From: CBDBBY01 sp965205055
GTDB taxonomy: Bacteria; Pseudomonadota; Alphaproteobacteria; Rhodobacterales; Rhodobacteraceae
Length of the DNA: 64,000 nucleotides
Reading direction: 5' to 3'
NCBI GenBank assembly: GCA_965205055.1
Contig: OZ242030.1
Span: 4,092,001 to 4,156,000 of the forward strand
Shown here: one piece after another, positions 33,126 to 42,744 of the stretch
Layout of the letters: each line of letters starts with the position of its first letter
Numbering within the stretch: position 1 is the stretch's first letter
Position numbers and translations under genes: made by a program
Notes under the pieces: model-generated
The model's input: only the letters and a program-made list of their open reading frames with translations
Told to the model about the DNA's origin: nothing
Databases searched by the model: none

Positions 33126-34478
33126 ATGCCTGCAGCAGATCTCGAATTGATGTCGGCAATGCTGGGCGATCTTGGCGGCGAAGATTCGAAAGCCGCGTCC
33201 TTGCGGCCGCTCGCGGACAGGATGCGTCCAACGGCCCTTGGAGAGGTTTTGGGGCAAAACCACATTCTTGACGAGGACGGCCCGATCGGCTCGATGCTCG
33301 CATCCGGCTCTTTGTCCTCGATGGTCCTGTGGGGGCCGCCCGGCGTGGGAAAGACGACCATAGCGAGGCTGATCGCGGAGCATTCGGATTTCGAATTCGT
33401 GCAGATCAGCGCGGTCCACGCGAATGCTGCCGACCTGAAGAAAATCTTCGGAGCGGCCCGCGGCCGATGGTCTCGAGGCCTCGGGACTGTGCTGTTCGCC
33501 GACGAAATCCACCGTTTCAACAAAGCTCAGCAGGACGGATTTCTCTCCTATGTCGAAGAGGGATCGGTGATTCTGATCGGCGCGACGACCGAAAATCCTT
33601 CTTTCGAGCTCAATGCGGCGCTGCTGTCCAGAATGCAGGTCATGGTGCTTGAGCCGCTGGACAAGGAGAGTCTGGAAATGCTTTCCGTCCGCGCGGAAGC
33701 CTTGCTCGGCATTTCGCTGCCGCTGACTTCGGAAGCGAAAAGCTTGCTGATCGACATGGCGGACGGCGACGGCAGGGCGTTTCTCAATCTTGTCGAAAGG
33801 GTGGCCGGCATCCGCGCTGCCCAGCCGCTGGACGCGACGTCCCTTTCCCGGGCCATTTCCAAGCGGGCGGCGAATTACGACAAGACGGGCGACTGGCACT
33901 ACAATCTCATTTCAGCGCTTCACAAGTCCGTGCGCGGCTCCGATCCGGATGCGGCGCTGTACTGGCTGTCGAGGATGCTGGAGGGAGGCGAGGATCCGCA
34001 CTACATCGCGCGGCGGGTAACCAGAATATCGGTGGAAGACGTCGGTCTTGCGGATCCGGATGCGTTGAAGATCTGCCTGAATGCTTGGCAGGCGTACGAG
34101 CGGCTGGGGAGCCCGGAAGGCGAACTCGCAATCGCGCAAGCGGTGATCTATCTTTCGCTGGCTCCGAAATCCAACGCCGCATACAAGGCTGCGAAATCCG
34201 CGGAAACGGAGGCACGCAGAACCGGTTCTCTGCCGCCGCCGAAGCACATCCTGAACGCCCCTACGCGGCTGATGAAAGATCTGGGATACTCGGAGGGCTA
34301 CATGTACGATCATGACGCCGACCAGGGGTTTTCGGGTCAGGACTATTTCCCGAACGGAATCGACAGATCCGATTTCTACAAGCCGGTCGAACGCGGGTTC
34401 GAACGCGACATGAAGAAAAGGCTGGAGTATTTCAAGAAGCTCAGACGTCGCCGGGCCAACCGAATTGAACGCGACTGA
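33126..34478 (+). CDS. rarA: Replication-associated recombination ATPase RarA
   Basis: RarA (MgsA; 450 residues) is an AAA+ clamp-loader-like ATPase that acts at stalled replication forks. Walker A is GPPGVGKT at residues 70-77, Walker B is FADEIHRFNKAQQD, and the sensor region is GATTENPSFELNAALLSR. The C-terminal tetramerisation domain includes YWLSRMLEGGEDPHYIARR and SVEDVGLADP. ATG 33126 is chosen; ATG 33150 is a possible alternative. The gene follows the Deg protease closely on the same strand. Confidence 0.95.
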   Translation: MPAADLELMSAMLGDLGGEDSKAASLRPLADRMRPTALGEVLGQNHILDEDGPIGSMLASGSLSSMVLWGPPGVGKTTIARLIAEHSDFEFVQISAVHANAADLKKIFGAARGRWSRGLGTVLFADEIHRFNKAQQDGFLSYVEEGSVILIGATTENPSFELNAALLSRMQVMVLEPLDKESLEMLSVRAEALLGISLPLTSEAKSLLIDMADGDGRAFLNLVERVAGIRAAQPLDATSLSRAISKRAANYDKTGDWHYNLISALHKSVRGSDPDAALYWLSRMLEGGEDPHYIARRVTRISVEDVGLADPDALKICLNAWQAYERLGSPEGELAIAQAVIYLSLAPKSNAAYKAAKSAETEARRTGSLPPPKHILNAPTRLMKDLGYSEGYMYDHDADQGFSGQDYFPNGIDRSDFYKPVERGFERDMKKRLEYFKKLRRRRANRIERD

Positions 34479-34611
34479 GCCGGAAATTGCCGACGGAAAC
34501 GATTTGTCCGCCCGCTCGGCATGCTGTCGCCGCGACCGCGAACCGCTGCATTGCGGCAAACAGCGCGGCGGCGCGTTTTGAAATGTCTTTCATTCCGGGA
34601 GTCGAAGGAAA

Positions 34612-34995
34612 TTGATCTCGGCAATCGTACAGGTGGCGATTGGCGGAGCGATCGGGTCCGTCTGCAGATACTTGACGGGGCGGGTCGCCGAAAGGCTGCT
34701 CGGAACGGATCTGCCCTATGGAACGCTCGCCGCGAATTTGATCGGCTCGATGCTGATGGGCGTGGCGTTCGTGTTCCTGTCCGACAATTCCGGAGAAGCC
34801 GGAAAGTTTTCGCCGCTGCTCATGACCGGCGTCCTTGGCGGTTACACAACCTTCTCCGCATTTTCGCTTGAAGCTTGGCAATTGTTTGATTCAGGCCGGC
34901 CGATTGCCGCGCTGGTGTATGCGGGCGGGTCGGCGGCGCTTGCGGTCGCATCGCTGGCTGTCGGAATTGCGCTGGCGAAAGCTGTCTCGATATGA
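34612..34995 (+). CDS. crcB: Fluoride channel CrcB/Fluc
   Basis: The 127-residue membrane protein exports fluoride as a dual-topology dimer. Four membrane segments are visible, with the conserved GGAIGSVCRYL in the first, YGTLAANLIGSMLMG in the second, and TGVLGGYTTFSAFSLEAW, which holds the Na+-site and Phe-box residues, in the third. The start appears to be TTG 34612, with AAGGA only two bases away, so it may lie slightly elsewhere. No fluoride riboswitch was recognised upstream. The 3' end overlaps rluC by four bases. Confidence 0.92.
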   Translation: MISAIVQVAIGGAIGSVCRYLTGRVAERLLGTDLPYGTLAANLIGSMLMGVAFVFLSDNSGEAGKFSPLLMTGVLGGYTTFSAFSLEAWQLFDSGRPIAALVYAGGSAALAVASLAVGIALAKAVSI

Positions 34996-36026
34996 GCGGA
35001 ATTCGGTTCGTTTCCGTGGATTTGGATGAATCGGGCATGCGCTTGGACCGCTGGATGAGACTGCGGTTTCCCGGCCTTCCGCAATCCAAGATCGAGCGGA
35101 TCTGCCGAAAGGGCGAAATTCGCGTGGACGGAGCGCGAGCGAAGACTTCGACCCGGCTGCATGCTGGCCAGCAGCTCCGGCTCCCGCCGATCAAGAATTC
35201 GGAACCCCGCGAAGACATTGCGCGGCAAAAGAATCGGCCGATCCGATCCGCCGATGCCGACATGCTGAAGAAATCCGTCATTTTCCAGGACGACGCGCTG
35301 ATCGCAATCAATAAGCCGCCGGGGCTGGCCACTCAGGGCGGGACAGGCCAAACGCGGCATGTCGACCTGATTTCAAACGCTTTGCAGCTTCCGGGAGAGC
35401 ATAAGCCGAGGCTGGTGCATCGTCTGGACAAGGAAACTTCCGGAGTGCTCGTCATGGCGAGGACGGCGCAAGCCGCAAGGCGCCTTGCATTGATGTTCAG
35501 ATCGAGGGAGCCGCAAAAACTGTACTTGGCATTGGTCGAGGGCGTTCCCGGACCGGACATCGGAACGATCGATATTCCGCTGGGGGATTCGAAGCTTCAT
35601 CCGGATCGGAACAATCCCGTCCAGTGCCCGGACGATCCTGAAAAGGCATTCGCCAAGGCTGCGGAGACGCGATATGCCGTCGTTGCGACCGTCGGCAAGA
35701 CGGCGGCCATGCTGATTTTGAGTCCGCTGACCGGCAGAACCCATCAGCTCAGGCTTCATACGGCGCTTTCGGGACATCCGATAATCGGCGACAGACGCTA
35801 CGGCTCTCGAAGGACGCGATTCGAGTTCAAGGTCGCGGAAAAGAAGTTGCACCTTCACGCGCGAAGCTTGGAAATGCGCCATCCCATGAACGGGACTCCG
35901 CTCCGGCTGGAAGCCTCGCTTCCTCCGCACATGGAGCAGCTATTCGTGGAAATGGGTTGGTCATTGAAGCGTTTCGACGCCGCCGCCGCGAATTTCGCCG
36001 CCTCTTTTCCGAGGGAAGGCTCTTAA
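34992..36026 (+). CDS. RluC/RluD-family 23S rRNA pseudouridine synthase
   Basis: The 344-residue enzyme isomerises uridines of 23S rRNA to pseudouridine. An N-terminal S4 RNA-binding domain (about residues 14-75) precedes the RluA-type catalytic domain. The catalytic aspartate is Asp146 in HRLDKETSGVLVMAR, and the later LSPLTGRTHQLRLH and GHPIIGDRRYG motifs are present. Architecture and length fit RluC, but RluD cannot be excluded without a tree. The start overlaps the crcB stop, and the next gene begins one base after the stop. Confidence 0.9.
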   Translation: MSGIRFVSVDLDESGMRLDRWMRLRFPGLPQSKIERICRKGEIRVDGARAKTSTRLHAGQQLRLPPIKNSEPREDIARQKNRPIRSADADMLKKSVIFQDDALIAINKPPGLATQGGTGQTRHVDLISNALQLPGEHKPRLVHRLDKETSGVLVMARTAQAARRLALMFRSREPQKLYLALVEGVPGPDIGTIDIPLGDSKLHPDRNNPVQCPDDPEKAFAKAAETRYAVVATVGKTAAMLILSPLTGRTHQLRLHTALSGHPIIGDRRYGSRRTRFEFKVAEKKLHLHARSLEMRHPMNGTPLRLEASLPPHMEQLFVEMGWSLKRFDAAAANFAASFPREGS

Positions 36027-36027
36027 G

Positions 36028-36756
36028 ATGTCGGCTTGGAAGCCGAAGCGCTTTTGGAAAACGGCGTCCGTGATCAAGCTGAACAGCGGATTCGGCATCG
36101 CCAAGGACGGCCGCACGCATATGACCCCGCAAGGCCGCGCGCTTGAATTGCCGACCTGCGAACTTGCGCTGCTGCTGGCTGATGAATTGAACGGGATTCA
36201 GGATGAGGTCGATTGGAATGAATTGCCTTTCACCGCTTTGGGAACGAGTGCCGTCGACATGACGGAGGAAACGAGGAAAGCGCTATCCGGCAAGATCGCC
36301 GAATACGGAGGTTCGGACTTGCTGTGCTATCGGGCCGCCGATTCTGATGAACTCGCGGCCCGGCAAGCCGAGGCATGGGACCCGATGCTCGATTGGGCGG
36401 AAAAGACCTTCGGTTTGAAGCTGAATTCCGGAAAGGGCGTCATGCCGATCAAACAGCCTGAAAGCAGCTTGGACCGGCTTCATCGCCATTTGGCGGAAAT
36501 GGGCCCGTTCAACTTGACGGCGCTGAACGTGTTGACCGGCTTGGCAGGCTCGACCGTCATCGGGTTGGGCGCGCTTTGCCAGGTCGCACCTCCCGGCGCG
36601 CTTTGGAAGATGTCGCGAATCGACGAGGATTGGCAACGGGAATTATGGGGCAGTGCCGAGGGCGACAAGGAGGATGCGGCCAAGCGCGAGAAAGCTTTTG
36701 CGGATGCGTTCGAGTTTTCGTCCGCTGCCGGCTGCCGGCGCAATTCGGTTTTGTAA
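36028..36756 (+). CDS. ATP12-family F1-ATPase assembly chaperone
   Basis: ATP12 proteins bind the F1 alpha subunit before assembly of ATP synthase; in bacteria they are essentially confined to Alphaproteobacteria, as expected of mitochondrial relatives. The 242-residue product has the family regions FWKTASVIKLNSGFGIAKDG, LPTCELALLLADELN and LLCYRAADSDELAARQAEAW, and the late segment KMSRIDEDWQRELWG. It follows the pseudouridine synthase by one base, so the pair are cotranscribed. No ATP synthase genes lie in the window. Confidence 0.9.
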   Translation: MSAWKPKRFWKTASVIKLNSGFGIAKDGRTHMTPQGRALELPTCELALLLADELNGIQDEVDWNELPFTALGTSAVDMTEETRKALSGKIAEYGGSDLLCYRAADSDELAARQAEAWDPMLDWAEKTFGLKLNSGKGVMPIKQPESSLDRLHRHLAEMGPFNLTALNVLTGLAGSTVIGLGALCQVAPPGALWKMSRIDEDWQRELWGSAEGDKEDAAKREKAFADAFEFSSAAGCRRNSVL

Positions 36757-36867
36757 CAATTTTATCTCGGAATAGAGCGAGTTCATTCGGCTGCTGCACA
36801 TAGTTTGCATCGCAGCCGGGCCGTCCGTCGAAAGACCGGCTGCCGGCAGCGAGCGCGAGCTTAATTT

Positions 36868-36910
36868 GACGATAAATCGTCTTGACTACTCATGCTGCAT
36901 TTGCGAAATA
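36868..36910 (+). promoter_or_regulatory. Operator-like dyad and promoter region upstream of aapJ
   Basis: GACGAT-AA-ATCGTC (36868-36881) is a perfect dyad directly followed by TTGACT (36882-36887). With a 17-base spacer the -10 would be GAAATA (36905-36910), which is poor; a better -10-like TACAAT occurs at 36935-36940 without a good -35. The dyad touching a -35 element suggests a repressor or activator site for the amino-acid transporter genes. The region from 36757 to 37005 holds no gene. Confidence 0.4.
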
Positions 36911-37005
36911 CGAGGCGCGTGAAATGAATCATGCTACAATCAGCAACAATCGCCACGTGCCCAACGGTTACGGGGACACAAGGCGTAGGGAATTAGGAGA
37001 GCATA

Positions 37006-38022
37006 ATGAATACGAAACTAGTTTCTGGGGTCGCCGCAGCGCTTGTGCTGGCAGCTGGTGCTGCCGGTGCTGCGACTCTCGACGACGTGAAAGCAAAAGG
37101 CTTTCTTCAGTGCGGCGTCTCAACGGGGCTGGTAGGATTTGCCGCTCCCGATGCGGATGGAAACTGGGACGGCTTCGACGTCGATTTCTGTCGCGCGGTC
37201 GCGGCTGCGGTGTTCGGCGACCGTGAAGCCGTGAAGTTTACGCCGACAACCGGCAAGACCAGGTTCACGGCGCTTGCGTCCGGCGAGATCGATCTGCTCG
37301 CTCGGAACACGACTTGGACCTTTTCCCGTGACACGGATTTGAAACAGACCTTCGTCGGAATCAACTATTACGACGGCCAAGGCTTCATGGTGCACGCGTC
37401 CAGCGGCGTCGGCTCTGCTCTGGAACTCGACGGCGCGACAGTGTGCATCCAGACCGGAACCACGACCGAACTGAACCTCGCGGACTTCTTCCGTTCGAAC
37501 AACATGGATTATGAGCCGGTTCCGATCGAAACGAACGCGGAAGCGCGCGAGCAGTTCTTCGCGGAGGCTTGCGACGTCTACACGACAGACCGTTCAGGTC
37601 TCGCTGCGACCCGCGCGACAGCGGAAGATCCCTCTTCTCTCGTCGTTCTCCCGGAGATCATCTCCAAAGAGCCGCTCGGCCCGCTCGTGCGCCACGGAGA
37701 CGATCAGTGGGCGGACATCGGGCGTTGGGTTCTCAACGCGCTGATCACCGCCGAAGAAAAAGGCATCACGGCCGCGAATGTCGAAGGAATGGCTTCGGGA
37801 ACCAACGATCCAGAAGTCAATCGTCTTCTCGGATCCGAAGGCGAGCTCGGCGCCATGATCGGTCTCTCCGCCGATTGGGCTGTGCAAGCGATCGCGGCCG
37901 GAGGCAACTACGGCGAGATCTTTGAACGCCATATCGGCGTAAATACGGCGATTGGCTTGGAGCGCGGCGTGAATGCGCTCTACACCGATGGCGGTTTGAT
38001 TTATTCGCCGCCCTTCCGTTGA
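37006..38022 (+). CDS. aapJ: General L-amino-acid ABC transporter, binding protein
   Basis: AapJ (338 residues) is the periplasmic binding protein of a broad-specificity amino-acid uptake system. A signal peptide is clear (hydrophobic residues 5-22, cleavage near AGAAGA-ATLDD). The mature part begins DVKAKGFLQCGVSTGLVGF and contains the solute-binding signature GFDVDFCRAVAAAVFG. Later landmarks are VCIQTGTTTELNLADFF and GGNYGEIFERHIG. AGGAGA lies just before the ATG. A strong hairpin follows the stop, which would let this gene be expressed above the membrane components. Confidence 0.95.
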   Translation: MNTKLVSGVAAALVLAAGAAGAATLDDVKAKGFLQCGVSTGLVGFAAPDADGNWDGFDVDFCRAVAAAVFGDREAVKFTPTTGKTRFTALASGEIDLLARNTTWTFSRDTDLKQTFVGINYYDGQGFMVHASSGVGSALELDGATVCIQTGTTTELNLADFFRSNNMDYEPVPIETNAEAREQFFAEACDVYTTDRSGLAATRATAEDPSSLVVLPEIISKEPLGPLVRHGDDQWADIGRWVLNALITAEEKGITAANVEGMASGTNDPEVNRLLGSEGELGAMIGLSADWAVQAIAAGGNYGEIFERHIGVNTAIGLERGVNALYTDGGLIYSPPFR

Positions 38023-38029
38023 TCGATTT

Positions 38030-38055
38030 TCGGGGAGGCCATTCGGCCTCCCCGA
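38030..38055 (+). terminator. Hairpin between aapJ and aapQ
   Basis: TCGGGGAGGCC (38030-38040) pairs perfectly with GGCCTCCCCGA (38045-38055) across the loop ATTC, eight bases after the aapJ stop. Such stems after binding-protein genes commonly protect the upstream mRNA or reduce readthrough, raising the ratio of binding protein to permease. Confidence 0.65.
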
Positions 38056-38146
38056 CTTCGAAAACCATCTGAATTCCACTGGAACTGTCGTTTTTCATGA
38101 AAGCGGCAGTTTTGTTTTTTGACCGCCATCGGATGACGGATTCGAA

Positions 38147-39400
38147 ATGACTGCTGCCGTGGACCAAGCGCAATCGTTCAAGATCAGCATGTTGCTGTAC
38201 GACACGCGCTACAGGGCCATGACCATCCAAATCGTAGCGCTGCTGGGGTTCATGCTGCTGATCGCATGGCTGATCACGAATACGGCCCAGAACCTGGCAA
38301 CGCTCGGAAAAGGGGTCAATTTCTCTTTCCTCGGCCAGGCGGCAAGCTACGACATCAACCAGATACTGATAGAATACACATCCAGATCCACGCATTTGAG
38401 GGCGGCATTCGTAGGGCTGCTGAACACCCTGCTGGTCGCCAGTCTGGGGTGCGTTCTGGCCACGATATTGGGAATAGTGATCGGCGTTCTCAGGCTGTCC
38501 CGAAACTGGATCGTCGCGCGGCTGATGACGATCTACATCGAAGGCGCCCGGAACGTTCCGGTGCTGCTTTGGATCGTCTTCATCATGGCGATCCTCATTG
38601 AAACGCTCCCGAAGCCCGCCGCGTTCAGAGGCGAGAACCCGGATGCGACGATGATTTTGAGTGACTCCGTGGCCTTGACCAATCGCGGGGTCTACATTCC
38701 GGAGCCGCTGTTTCACAACAGCTTGGGCAATTTGAACGTGTTCGGCGCCTTTGGAATCAGCATCGATCTGCTCGCTCTTGTCGCTGCGCTCGCGCTGGGC
38801 ATCTGGGCATCGACCAAGGTCAGGAACAGGGCCGACAAGCTGCAGGAGGAAAAGGGCGTCCGCCCGACGACATGGCACATTCGGACGGCGCTGATCGTGG
38901 TTCCGCCTCTCGTGCTGCTCGCGGTATTGGGCTTCCATCTGGGGCGTCCGGAATTGAAGGGCTTCAATTTCAGCGGCGGAATCCACATGAGGAATTCGCT
39001 CATCGCGCTGTGGCTGGCGCTGTCGCTGTATACGGCCGCATTCATCGCCGAAATCGTCCGCGCCGGAATTCTCGCCATTTCCAAAGGCCAGACGGAAGCA
39101 GCCTACTCTCTGGGTTTGCGGCCGAACAGGACGATGAGCCTCATCATTCTGCCCCAAGCGCTGCGAGTGATCATCCCCCCGCTGATTTCGCAATTCCTGA
39201 ATTTGACCAAGAACTCGTCGCTGGCGATCGCGGTCGGATACATGGACCTTACCGGAACGCTGGGCGGAATCACCTTGAACCAAACCGGACGCGAACTCGA
39301 GTGCATCCTGCTGCTCATGCTCGTCTATCTGGGGATCTCGCTGGGGATCTCGGCGATCATGAACTGGTACAACAACTTGGTCAAACTCAAAGAGCGCTGA
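38147..39400 (+). CDS. aapQ: General L-amino-acid ABC transporter, permease
   Basis: AapQ (417 residues) is one of two membrane subunits of the amino-acid importer. A first membrane segment near residues 27-47 is followed by the binding-protein-dependent permease domain; a long central part with about three more segments separates the two conserved halves. The EAA loop that docks on the ATPase is SKGQTEAAYSLGLRPNRTM with LPQALRVIIPPL. aapM begins one base after the stop, indicating coupled translation. Confidence 0.93.
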   Translation: MTAAVDQAQSFKISMLLYDTRYRAMTIQIVALLGFMLLIAWLITNTAQNLATLGKGVNFSFLGQAASYDINQILIEYTSRSTHLRAAFVGLLNTLLVASLGCVLATILGIVIGVLRLSRNWIVARLMTIYIEGARNVPVLLWIVFIMAILIETLPKPAAFRGENPDATMILSDSVALTNRGVYIPEPLFHNSLGNLNVFGAFGISIDLLALVAALALGIWASTKVRNRADKLQEEKGVRPTTWHIRTALIVVPPLVLLAVLGFHLGRPELKGFNFSGGIHMRNSLIALWLALSLYTAAFIAEIVRAGILAISKGQTEAAYSLGLRPNRTMSLIILPQALRVIIPPLISQFLNLTKNSSLAIAVGYMDLTGTLGGITLNQTGRELECILLLMLVYLGISLGISAIMNWYNNLVKLKER

Positions 39401-39401
39401 C

Positions 39402-40703
39402 ATGTCCCGAGAAACTTTCGTTCGAGAGACCATCCTGGGCCCAAGCGCAGCGCCGCAAGTAAGTGTCGGGATCCTAGGCTGGCTGCGCGCGAACCTGTTC
39501 AGCAGCTGGCTGAACTCGACTCTGACTCTTGTTTCGCTGTATTTGATCATCGCCTTCCTCGCGCAGGTGCTGCCGTGGATGCTGGAGTCCTCTTGGACCG
39601 CGAACTCGCTCAACGAGTGCAGGGAAGCGATCGCCCTGCGTCACGGTGAAGGAACGCACGGCGCGTGCTGGGCGGTGATCCGCGAGCGCTATCTGCAATT
39701 GCTGTACGGCTTCTACCCTTCGGATTCATACTGGCGGCCCAATCTCACCTTGCTTCTCATGTTCGCGGCGCTTTCTCCGATCCTGTTCACGAGCGTGCCC
39801 CGGAAGATGCTCTGGTTCTCCGGCGTCTATCCGTTTCTCGCCTTTTGGCTGCTCTGGGGCGGCAGCATCTGGCTGCCGGTCGCGATTATCGCAGGCTTGG
39901 CTTTGGGCTATTTCGCAGTGGTCAAGGGAACGCAGCATTTCGGGTTCTTGGCCGGGTTCATTTGCGGCGCGATCGCGATAGCGCTGTGGATGTCGTTCGC
40001 GGCTCTGCCGGTCGCGAATTTGATCCATGGCGTGGCGCCGATCGGACTCCCGGCGGTGGAAAGCGCGAAATTCGGCGGGTTCATGCTTTCGATCACTATC
40101 GGCGTGACCGGGATCGCCTGCTCGCTTCCACTCGGGATTTTGCTGGCGCTCGGCAGAAAATCCGATCTGCTGATCGTCAAGTCTCTTTGCGTCGGATTCA
40201 TCGAGTTCATCAGAGGCGTTCCGCTGATCACCCTTCTTTTCGTCGCTTCCACGCTTCTCAACATATTTCTTCCGCCGGGCACCAATTTCGATATCGTCCT
40301 GAGGGTCGTGATCATGGTCACGCTCTTTTCCGCCGCGTACATCGCGGAGGTCGTTCGAGGCGGCTTGGCAGGGCTGGGACGCGGTCAATACGAGGCCGCC
40401 GACTCGCTCGGCCTCGATTACTGGAAATCGATGCGGCTCATAATCTTGCCGCAAGCGCTCAAAATATCGATTCCGGGGATCGTTTCGACGTTCATCGGGC
40501 TGTTCAAAGATACGACGCTCGTTTCAATAATCGGCCTCCTCGATCCGCTCGGACTGACCAATTCGATCAGGGCGGACGCCGCATGGAACGGCGTCGTTTG
40601 GGAGCTCTATACATTCGTCGCAGTGCTGTTCTTCATCTTTTGTTTCGCGATGTCGCGTTACTCGATGTACCTTGAGCGCAAGCTGCAGACCGACAACCGA
40701 TAG
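39402..40703 (+). CDS. aapM: General L-amino-acid ABC transporter, permease
   Basis: AapM (433 residues) is the second membrane subunit. The N-terminal half contains several membrane segments not found in short polar amino-acid permeases, and the C-terminal half is the canonical domain with the EAA loop GLGRGQYEAADSLGLDYWKS and LPQALKISIPG. The start at ATG 39402 directly follows the aapQ stop. aapP follows after nine bases, so the four genes form one operon. Confidence 0.93.
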   Translation: MSRETFVRETILGPSAAPQVSVGILGWLRANLFSSWLNSTLTLVSLYLIIAFLAQVLPWMLESSWTANSLNECREAIALRHGEGTHGACWAVIRERYLQLLYGFYPSDSYWRPNLTLLLMFAALSPILFTSVPRKMLWFSGVYPFLAFWLLWGGSIWLPVAIIAGLALGYFAVVKGTQHFGFLAGFICGAIAIALWMSFAALPVANLIHGVAPIGLPAVESAKFGGFMLSITIGVTGIACSLPLGILLALGRKSDLLIVKSLCVGFIEFIRGVPLITLLFVASTLLNIFLPPGTNFDIVLRVVIMVTLFSAAYIAEVVRGGLAGLGRGQYEAADSLGLDYWKSMRLIILPQALKISIPGIVSTFIGLFKDTTLVSIIGLLDPLGLTNSIRADAAWNGVVWELYTFVAVLFFIFCFAMSRYSMYLERKLQTDNR

Positions 40704-40712
40704 GAACGGATA

Positions 40713-41531
<819 letters not shown>

Positions 41532-41565
41532 ATCGAACCCCGCAGAAGCCTCCGCACTCCGAGTC

Positions 41566-41580
41566 GACGCGAAGCGCGTC
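41566..41580. terminator. Short hairpin between converging genes
   Basis: GACGCG (41566-41571) pairs with CGCGTC (41575-41580) across AAG, between the end of aapP and the end of the reverse-strand phosphatase gene. It could act in both directions, but no T run is present. Confidence 0.3.
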
Positions 41581-42081
41581 TCATTCGAGGTCGCGAGGCA
41601 CAATGAAGTCCAAGACGGACCCTGATCCGTAGCGTGCGGATTTCCAACCGTCCGAGGGCAGGTCGCATACCAAAGTCGCGGCGGTCGGATACCTTCCGAA
41701 TTCAGGATGCTCCGGCTTTTTTGCGACAATCAGCGATGCGAACATCCCGATTCCCGGATTGTGCCCCAGCAAGAGCGCCGGCGATTCGGTCGCGCCCGAC
41801 AGGATCTTGAGCATTTCATGCGGTCCGCAATGATACAACCGCTGGACAAGCTCGACTTGGGCGGCGGGCGGCTCCAGAAACCCGCGCATTCCATCCCAAG
41901 TTTCGCGCGTCCTTCGCGATGTCGAGCAAAGGACTGTTCGCGGAGCATAGCCCTTCTCCGCAAGCCACTTTCCGACAGCGGCGGACGCTCGTTTTCCCCG
42001 CGGAGCAAGCGGACGGTCGTGGTCGTCGAGGCCGGGCTGATTCCAGCTGGACTTCGCGTGTCTTATCAGAATTAGGCGCAT
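41581..42081 (-). CDS. SixA-like histidine phosphatase
   Basis: The 166-residue product is a small histidine-phosphatase-superfamily protein of the SixA type. The catalytic motif LIRHAKSSW holds His8, and the second active-site histidine is in LLGHNPGI. SixA dephosphorylates phosphohistidine on signalling or phosphotransfer proteins in E. coli; the natural substrate here is unknown. The gene is the last of a reverse-strand run after argB and the ferredoxin-like gene, six bases from the latter, so it is probably cotranscribed. Confidence 0.85.
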   Translation of the reverse strand: MRLILIRHAKSSWNQPGLDDHDRPLAPRGKRASAAVGKWLAEKGYAPRTVLCSTSRRTRETWDGMRGFLEPPAAQVELVQRLYHCGPHEMLKILSGATESPALLLGHNPGIGMFASLIVAKKPEHPEFGRYPTAATLVCDLPSDGWKSARYGSGSVLDFIVPRDLE

Positions 42082-42087
42082 TGTGAA

Positions 42088-42744
42088 CTATCTTTCCAGG
42101 AAGGCCTGCTGATGAAATCGCGACTGCGCGTGAACTCTACCGTAGCTTTTGCTGACCGGACAACTCCTTCTCGCCGCGCAGCCCATGCGCAGACAGTCCG
42201 CTCCCGCAGGACTGGCGACATATTCTTTGCAACCGATCGCATCGTAACCCGTATCGTCCAGCACGTCGGCCGGGCACGCGTCGATGCAGGGACGTTCGGA
42301 ACACGTCTCGCACGGGTGCCGAGCCGAAGGCAGCGGGATTTCCAAACGTTCGCGCATCGCGAGCGCGCCTCGAAATGAAACGAACAATCCCGCTTCGTCG
42401 TGGATCAGGAAAGAAATCGGAGACGGCCAGCATCTTCCGGTCCTCAATGCCCATTTGAAAAAGGGCTGGTATGGAGGGCCTCCGAACGGAAACAACGGCT
42501 CGGCGTCGAATTTCCCGGCCAGCGCGGAGATCACGCGTTTCGACCAGCGATCCAACGGGTCGCCGCGACCGTCGGCGAACTCGGGAGCAGCCGTCGCATG
42601 CCGCCAGAACCCCGGCTCTCCCGGTCCAAGCAGAATCAGCGTCCGGGCATGCGGAGGCGCCTGGTCGGCCTTTTCGGCATGAAACGCGCCGAGCACATGA
42701 AGACGCTCAAGCTTCGCCGCGCTCTCGACCTCTTCCAAGTTCAT
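42088..42744 (-). CDS. Dicluster ferredoxin-like protein
   Basis: The 218-residue product has a conserved N-terminal domain without metal ligands and a C-terminal ferredoxin part. One [4Fe-4S] site is CETCSERPCIDACP (Cys145, 148, 153 and 157); a second probably uses Cys184, Cys189 and Cys195 in CLRMGCAARRSCP, with Cys172 a possible fourth ligand. It resembles the iron-sulfur part of epoxyqueuosine reductase (QueG) but has no recognisable cobalamin domain. The reaction is unknown. Its start overlaps the argB stop (ATGA), so the two are translated together. Confidence 0.75.
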   Translation of the reverse strand: MNLEEVESAAKLERLHVLGAFHAEKADQAPPHARTLILLGPGEPGFWRHATAAPEFADGRGDPLDRWSKRVISALAGKFDAEPLFPFGGPPYQPFFKWALRTGRCWPSPISFLIHDEAGLFVSFRGALAMRERLEIPLPSARHPCETCSERPCIDACPADVLDDTGYDAIGCKEYVASPAGADCLRMGCAARRSCPVSKSYGRVHAQSRFHQQAFLER

